From Alkalicoccobacillus porphyridii (lineage in GTDB: Bacteria; Bacillota; Bacilli; Bacillales; Bacillaceae_D), in assembly GCF_007293315.1 (NCBI RefSeq), contig NZ_VLXZ01000003.1, forward strand, positions 310,001 through 374,000: a DNA stretch of 64,000 nucleotides, written 5' to 3'. Positions 60,542 through 64,000 of this stretch are shown here, one piece after another. The translations under genes and the position numbers were made by a program. The notes beneath the pieces are model-generated. The model was given only the letters and a program-made list of their open reading frames with translations. It searched no databases and was not told the DNA's origin. How positions within the stretch are numbered: position 1 is the first letter of the stretch; each line of letters begins with the position of its first letter.

Positions 60542-61561
60542 GTGCCTAAACACACAGTAACCGGGGCTGGGAATCATTCTTCTCAGCCCCGCTTTTATAA
60601 CCAAAAGACATTATGGACAAAACCATTTATATTCGCCATTATAACGGTCCTCATCTTAAGTATAACTTCCTTATTAACCGGCGTATATGACATCTATGGT
60701 CAAGAAGATGGACTACGAATGTTCTTCACCACACGTGTTCCACGGACAGCCGCCTTACTACTTACGGGAGCGGCGATGGCGATGGCGGGGCTTGTGATGC
60801 AGTTGATTACACAGAATCGTTTCGTCGAGCCTACCACAACAGGAACCATTGAATGGGCGGGTTTAGGTCTTCTGCTTGTTTACTTAATTATTCCTTCCCC
60901 TACTTTAGGTGTGAGAATGATTGGCGCCATCGTTTTCTCATTTGTGGGGACGATGATTTTCTTTTTATTCTTACGACAAGTGACATTACGTTCGTCGCTG
61001 ATTGTCCCGATTATTGGGCTGATGCTTGGAGCCGTTGTCTCTGCGTTTTCCACCTTTGTTGGACTCCTGTTTCAAATGACCCAAAACATTCAGAACTGGT
61101 TTATTGGTTCTTTTACGGCGGTTCAAATTGGACGATATGAATATTTATGGTTCATCGTCATCATCAGCATTCTTATTTTTATTTGTGCTGACAGACTAAC
61201 GCTTGCAGGTCTTGGAGAAGACATAGCCACAAGCCTTGGCGTCAATTACAATAAGATCGTTCTAATTGGTACAGCTCTTATTTCTATCGCGGTGGGCATA
61301 GTGGCGGCGGTTATAGGATACTTGCCTTTTTTGGGGTTAATCGTACCAAATCTAGTATCCATGTTCAGAGGGGATGATCTGAGGAGTAATTTGCCCTGGG
61401 TCGCTGTGATCGGCATGGGAACCATAACCGCCTGTGACATCATTTCTCGAACGATTATTAAGCCTTTTGAAGTACCTGTTTCCCTCATACTTGGAACAGT
61501 AGGGGCCGTGGTATTCATCACGATCTTATTGAGACAGAGAAGACCAAGGAGGGCCAGATGA
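60542..61561 (+). CDS. Siderophore ABC transporter permease 1 (FecCD family)
   Basis: 339 residues, about nine membrane helices. FecCD motifs: TRVPRTAALLLTGAAMAMAG, LVMQLITQNRFVEPTTTGTI, GYLPFLGLIVPNLVSMFRGD. Corresponds to the YclN/FatD-type subunit. GTG start behind AGGAG; its last bases overlap the second permease gene by four. Confidence 0.92.
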   Translation: MPKHTVTGAGNHSSQPRFYNQKTLWTKPFIFAIITVLILSITSLLTGVYDIYGQEDGLRMFFTTRVPRTAALLLTGAAMAMAGLVMQLITQNRFVEPTTTGTIEWAGLGLLLVYLIIPSPTLGVRMIGAIVFSFVGTMIFFLFLRQVTLRSSLIVPIIGLMLGAVVSAFSTFVGLLFQMTQNIQNWFIGSFTAVQIGRYEYLWFIVIISILIFICADRLTLAGLGEDIATSLGVNYNKIVLIGTALISIAVGIVAAVIGYLPFLGLIVPNLVSMFRGDDLRSNLPWVAVIGMGTITACDIISRTIIKPFEVPVSLILGTVGAVVFITILLRQRRPRRAR

Positions 61562-62610
61562 GCACATTAGAGCATAGAAAAACCATTCAAGCAAACCTCC
61601 ACCATGGATCTAGGTCTGCTAGAGCCTTTCGTTATAAAAAAGAAGAGAAACGATACTGGATATTGCTGATCTCCTTGATTGTCTTAGGTCTGCTTGCTTC
61701 CTATGGACTCTTGGTCTATAACAATCCCGTTCCTATTGATTCACCATCATTCGTCCCAGTGACAAAAAGAAGGATGGTCGCCCTCGTAGCGATGATTATT
61801 GCGGCGATCTGTCAAAGCTTAGCAACCGTAGCCTTTCAATCGATCACAAATAACCGAATCATTACACCGTCCCTCTTAGGCTTTGAATCACTGTACTCGG
61901 TCATTAACACAAGTACGATCTATTTCTTTGGGGCAGCAGCATTCATTAACTTTACTGGCATTGGATCCTTTCTGTTTCAAGTCGCTGCGATGGTGCTAAT
62001 GAGCTTAATCCTTTATGGCTGGTTGCTTTCCGGAAAATACGGCAACCTACAGATTCTCCTGTTGGTCGGTATTATTATCGGGGCAGGACTAGGTTCCGTT
62101 TCTTCATTCATGAGGAGAGTTCTTTCGCCTTCAGAATTCGATATCCTACAAGCAAGAATGTTCGGCTCAGTTAATAACGCAGATTCTGACTATTTTCCGA
62201 TTGTCATTCCAATTGTCGTCATTGTCATGTTCTTAATTTTTGCTTATGCCAAGAAATTAAACGCCCTGTCACTCGGCAAAGAGGTCTCTACAACGCTTGG
62301 TGTTAATCATCGCTTTAGCATCATCTATGTGCTCGTCTTAGTTGCGATCTTGATGTCGATATCAACCGCTTTGATTGGACCACTTACGTTCTATGGATTC
62401 CTAGTGGCCACACTTAGCTATCAAGCTGCACCAACCTATGACCATAGATATATCTTTCCAATGGCTCTAGCCATAGGATTCTTGGTATTAACCGGTGCCT
62501 ACTTCTTGATGTACCATGTATTTAACGCGCAAGGCGTTGTTTCTATTATCATTGAACTAATTGGTGGCGTAATCTTCTTATATGTCATCCTACGAAAGAG
62601 GTCGTTATGA
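61558..62610 (+). CDS. Siderophore ABC transporter permease 2 (FecCD family)
   Basis: 350 residues, about nine membrane helices after a basic N-terminal tail of about 35 residues. FecCD features include ICQSLATVAFQSITNNRIIT, PSLLGFESLYSVINTSTIYF and LIGPLTFYGFLVATLSYQAA. Corresponds to YclO/FatC. Four-base overlaps on both sides tie it to permease 1 and the ATPase. Confidence 0.92.
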   Translation: MSTLEHRKTIQANLHHGSRSARAFRYKKEEKRYWILLISLIVLGLLASYGLLVYNNPVPIDSPSFVPVTKRRMVALVAMIIAAICQSLATVAFQSITNNRIITPSLLGFESLYSVINTSTIYFFGAAAFINFTGIGSFLFQVAAMVLMSLILYGWLLSGKYGNLQILLLVGIIIGAGLGSVSSFMRRVLSPSEFDILQARMFGSVNNADSDYFPIVIPIVVIVMFLIFAYAKKLNALSLGKEVSTTLGVNHRFSIIYVLVLVAILMSISTALIGPLTFYGFLVATLSYQAAPTYDHRYIFPMALAIGFLVLTGAYFLMYHVFNAQGVVSIIIELIGGVIFLYVILRKRSL

Positions 62611-63359
62611 TACAAATTAGTAATGTGAGCAAGTCATATACTAGCGAGGAAACGATTGGCCCGTTAAATATCAACATCCCAAAAGCAGGTCTTACCTCTT
62701 TAATTGGACCAAACGGTGCCGGAAAATCAACAACACTCTTAATGATCGGAAGACTCCTAGATATTGATAACGGACAGATTCAAGTCGCCAATATGGACGT
62801 CTCTGGGTCAAAATCAAAGGATCTCGCCAAAATCCTCACCATCCTGCGACAAGAAAACCACTTTGTCACAAGACTCACAGTCAGACAGCTGGTTGGCTTC
62901 GGACGTTTCCCATACTCAAAAGGGAGACTAACCAGTGAGGACGAGTCCATTATCTCAAAGTACATTGATTTTCTCGAATTAACCAAACTCGAAAACAGAT
63001 ACCTAGACGAGCTTTCCGGTGGACAAAGACAAAGAGCTTACGTCGCGATGGTTCTGTGCCAGGAAACCGAATACGTACTCCTGGACGAGCCCTTAAACAA
63101 CCTCGACGTCGCCCGCTCCGTGCAAATGATGGGCCACCTAAGAGAAGCCGCCAACGAACTCGGCCGAACCATCGTCACAGTCATGCACGACATCAACTTC
63201 GCCGCCAAATACTCCGACCGCATCTGCGCCATGAAAAAAGGCCAAATCGCCGCGTTTGGATCGGTGGATGAGATTATGCAGGCTGAGCTGCTGACTGATA
63301 TCTTTGAAACGCAGATCGAGATTATTCAGGGGCCTTATGGGGGAGTGGCGATATATTAG
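62607..63359 (+). CDS. Siderophore ABC transporter ATP-binding protein
   Basis: 250 residues. Walker A GPNGAGKST (about 34-42), Q-loop LRQENHFVTRLT, signature LSGGQRQRAY (about 137-146), Walker B YVLLDEPLNNLD, switch His in VMHDINFAAKY. FepC/YclP-like. The last third shows a marked shift to GC-rich codon use (about 63050-63240), while neighbours are AT-richer; no frame or motif is disturbed. Confidence 0.93.
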   Translation: MIQISNVSKSYTSEETIGPLNINIPKAGLTSLIGPNGAGKSTTLLMIGRLLDIDNGQIQVANMDVSGSKSKDLAKILTILRQENHFVTRLTVRQLVGFGRFPYSKGRLTSEDESIISKYIDFLELTKLENRYLDELSGGQRQRAYVAMVLCQETEYVLLDEPLNNLDVARSVQMMGHLREAANELGRTIVTVMHDINFAAKYSDRICAMKKGQIAAFGSVDEIMQAELLTDIFETQIEIIQGPYGGVAIY

Positions 63360-63367
63360 AAGTACCT

Positions 63368-63408
63368 CACAGTGTGGATTTTTATGGAGAGTTTACATCC
63401 GCACTGTG
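63368..63408 (+). other. Hairpin after the siderophore operon
   Basis: CACAGTGTGGAT (63368-63379) pairs with ATCCGCACTGTG (63397-63408), 12 pairs with one G-U. No T-run follows, so it may protect a transcript end rather than stop transcription. Confidence 0.5.
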
Positions 63409-63518
63409 CTCATTAATCAGGTCAAAAGAATATTATCATTATTGCGCAGGTATGGGCTATGTACAAATTGTAGCCTGCCTAAACGCTATCAACCACTAAC
63501 GTACAATATCACTTAATG

Positions 63519-63560
63519 GGAAAAATAAAATCAGATAGAAGACATAGTCCTCTATCTGAT
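63519..63560 (-). terminator. Terminator of the surface protein gene
   Basis: Perfect 10-bp stem ATCAGATAGA / TCTATCTGAT; on the minus strand it is followed by TTTATTTTT. Confidence 0.8.
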
Positions 63561-63572
63561 ATAAATAATTTC

Positions 63573-64000
63573 CTATATAGCTTTCCTACGACTAAGAAGC
63601 AGAGTACATCCACCAAGCATGATTAGCACAAGTCCAATCAACAAGATATTATACGTATTCGTTGCGGTATTTGGTAACGTGTTCCCCTTGTTTGAATCTG
63701 TATTTTCTCTAGCTGGTAGCGTATTTCCCTCGCTAGCATCGGTAGCTTCTGTAGCTGGTACAGTATTTTCTCCATTAGTATCTGTCTCTTCTATGTTTGG
63801 TAGAGTACCTTCTTCATTTGAATTCGTATCTTCTGGATTTGGTGCGATACTTTCCTCATTAGATTCTTCATCTTCTGGATTTGGTAGAGTATTTTCTTCT
63901 TCATTAGATTCTTCATCATCTAGAGTTGTAGTAAATACACCATATCTAGAGAAGTGGTCTACTTCTATTGTAATCGTACCTTCTTCTTCATTTACAGTCC
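63573..64000 (-). CDS. Sortase-anchored surface protein, LPNTA type (5' partial)
   Basis: C-terminal 142 codons of a minus-strand gene open to the window edge. A beta-rich end, GTITIEVDHFSRYGVF, typical of secreted Ig-like or copper-amine-oxidase-like domains, is followed by an acidic low-complexity stalk of about 75 residues in which NEE/NGE, N-T-L/V-P and N/A-P/T-E recur. Then LPNTA (sortase motif), a membrane helix NILLIGLVLIMLGGCTLLLL-like and the basic tail SRRKAI. LPNTA is the motif of class D-type sortases in Bacillus. The main domains lie beyond the edge. Confidence 0.8.
   Translation of the reverse strand, partial: TVNEEEGTITIEVDHFSRYGVFTTTLDDEESNEEENTLPNPEDEESNEESIAPNPEDTNSNEEGTLPNIEETDTNGENTVPATEATDASEGNTLPARENTDSNKGNTLPNTATNTYNILLIGLVLIMLGGCTLLLSRRKAI

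Overview
Organism and style. The genes, strong AGGAGG-type ribosome binding sites, frequent TTG/GTG starts, sigma-B, CcpA (cre), Fur and TetR/GntR/PadR-type control sites and the lipoprotein set point to a low-to-mid GC Gram-positive of the Bacillaceae. Several very acidic secreted lipoproteins and a carnitine-to-glycine-betaine route fit an alkaliphilic or halotolerant Bacillus relative, but that is inference. No rRNA, tRNA, phage, CRISPR array or intact insertion sequence was found.

Layout. 0-13 kb: end of an acetolactate synthase-like gene, a 62-bp tandem repeat, two secreted/lipoprotein genes, a DUF3243 gene, a Rieske-FAD oxidoreductase behind a consensus sigma-B promoter, a GST-like protein, a GNAT acetyltransferase, a TetR gene divergent from a ketopantoate reductase-like gene with tandem palindromic operators, murB, and a CPBP protease / GntR / DUF1648 operon under a large palindrome. 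12.7-19 kb: a 41-bp tandem repeat, a NupC transporter, small membrane proteins, and a LytTR regulator carrying a dead ABC-ATPase domain next to a real ABC exporter. 19-27 kb: a carbohydrate ABC importer with FAD oxidoreductase, a YesMN-like two-component system and a secreted GH43-like propeller protein, with cre sites. 27-31 kb: PadR/DUF1700/lipoprotein operon, PNPOx-like and LysR genes. 31-38 kb: carnitine degradation operon divergent from a TAXI-type TRAP transporter. 38.7-44 kb: abgT/abgA/carbamoylase/regulator operon. 44-48 kb: a scrap-yard of interspersed repeats, small membrane proteins, lipoproteins and gene fragments. 48-52 kb: a D-glucosaminate-type operon (deacylase, DgaE, DgaF, sugar-acid kinase). 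52-54 kb: tubby-like, SdpI-like and a small membrane protein. 54-58 kb: an operon joining a TPP enzyme and a carboxymuconolactone decarboxylase-like protein to a small putative sensor protein and a chemoreceptor without an outside domain. 58-63.4 kb: an orphan response regulator with a damaged phosphorylation pocket, then a Fur-boxed siderophore ABC importer. The right edge holds the C-terminus of an LPNTA sortase-anchored surface protein.

How it fits together. Most of the window is accessory catabolism: sugars, carnitine, N-acyl amino acids or folate fragments, amino-sugar acids and an unknown 2-keto acid. Many of these operons carry CcpA-type sites with the shared core TGAAAGCGCT. The most unusual items are the chemoreceptor-enzyme operon, the dead-ABC/LytTR regulator, the palindrome-controlled CPBP operon and the two tandem repeats that share a core and are open in all three forward frames.
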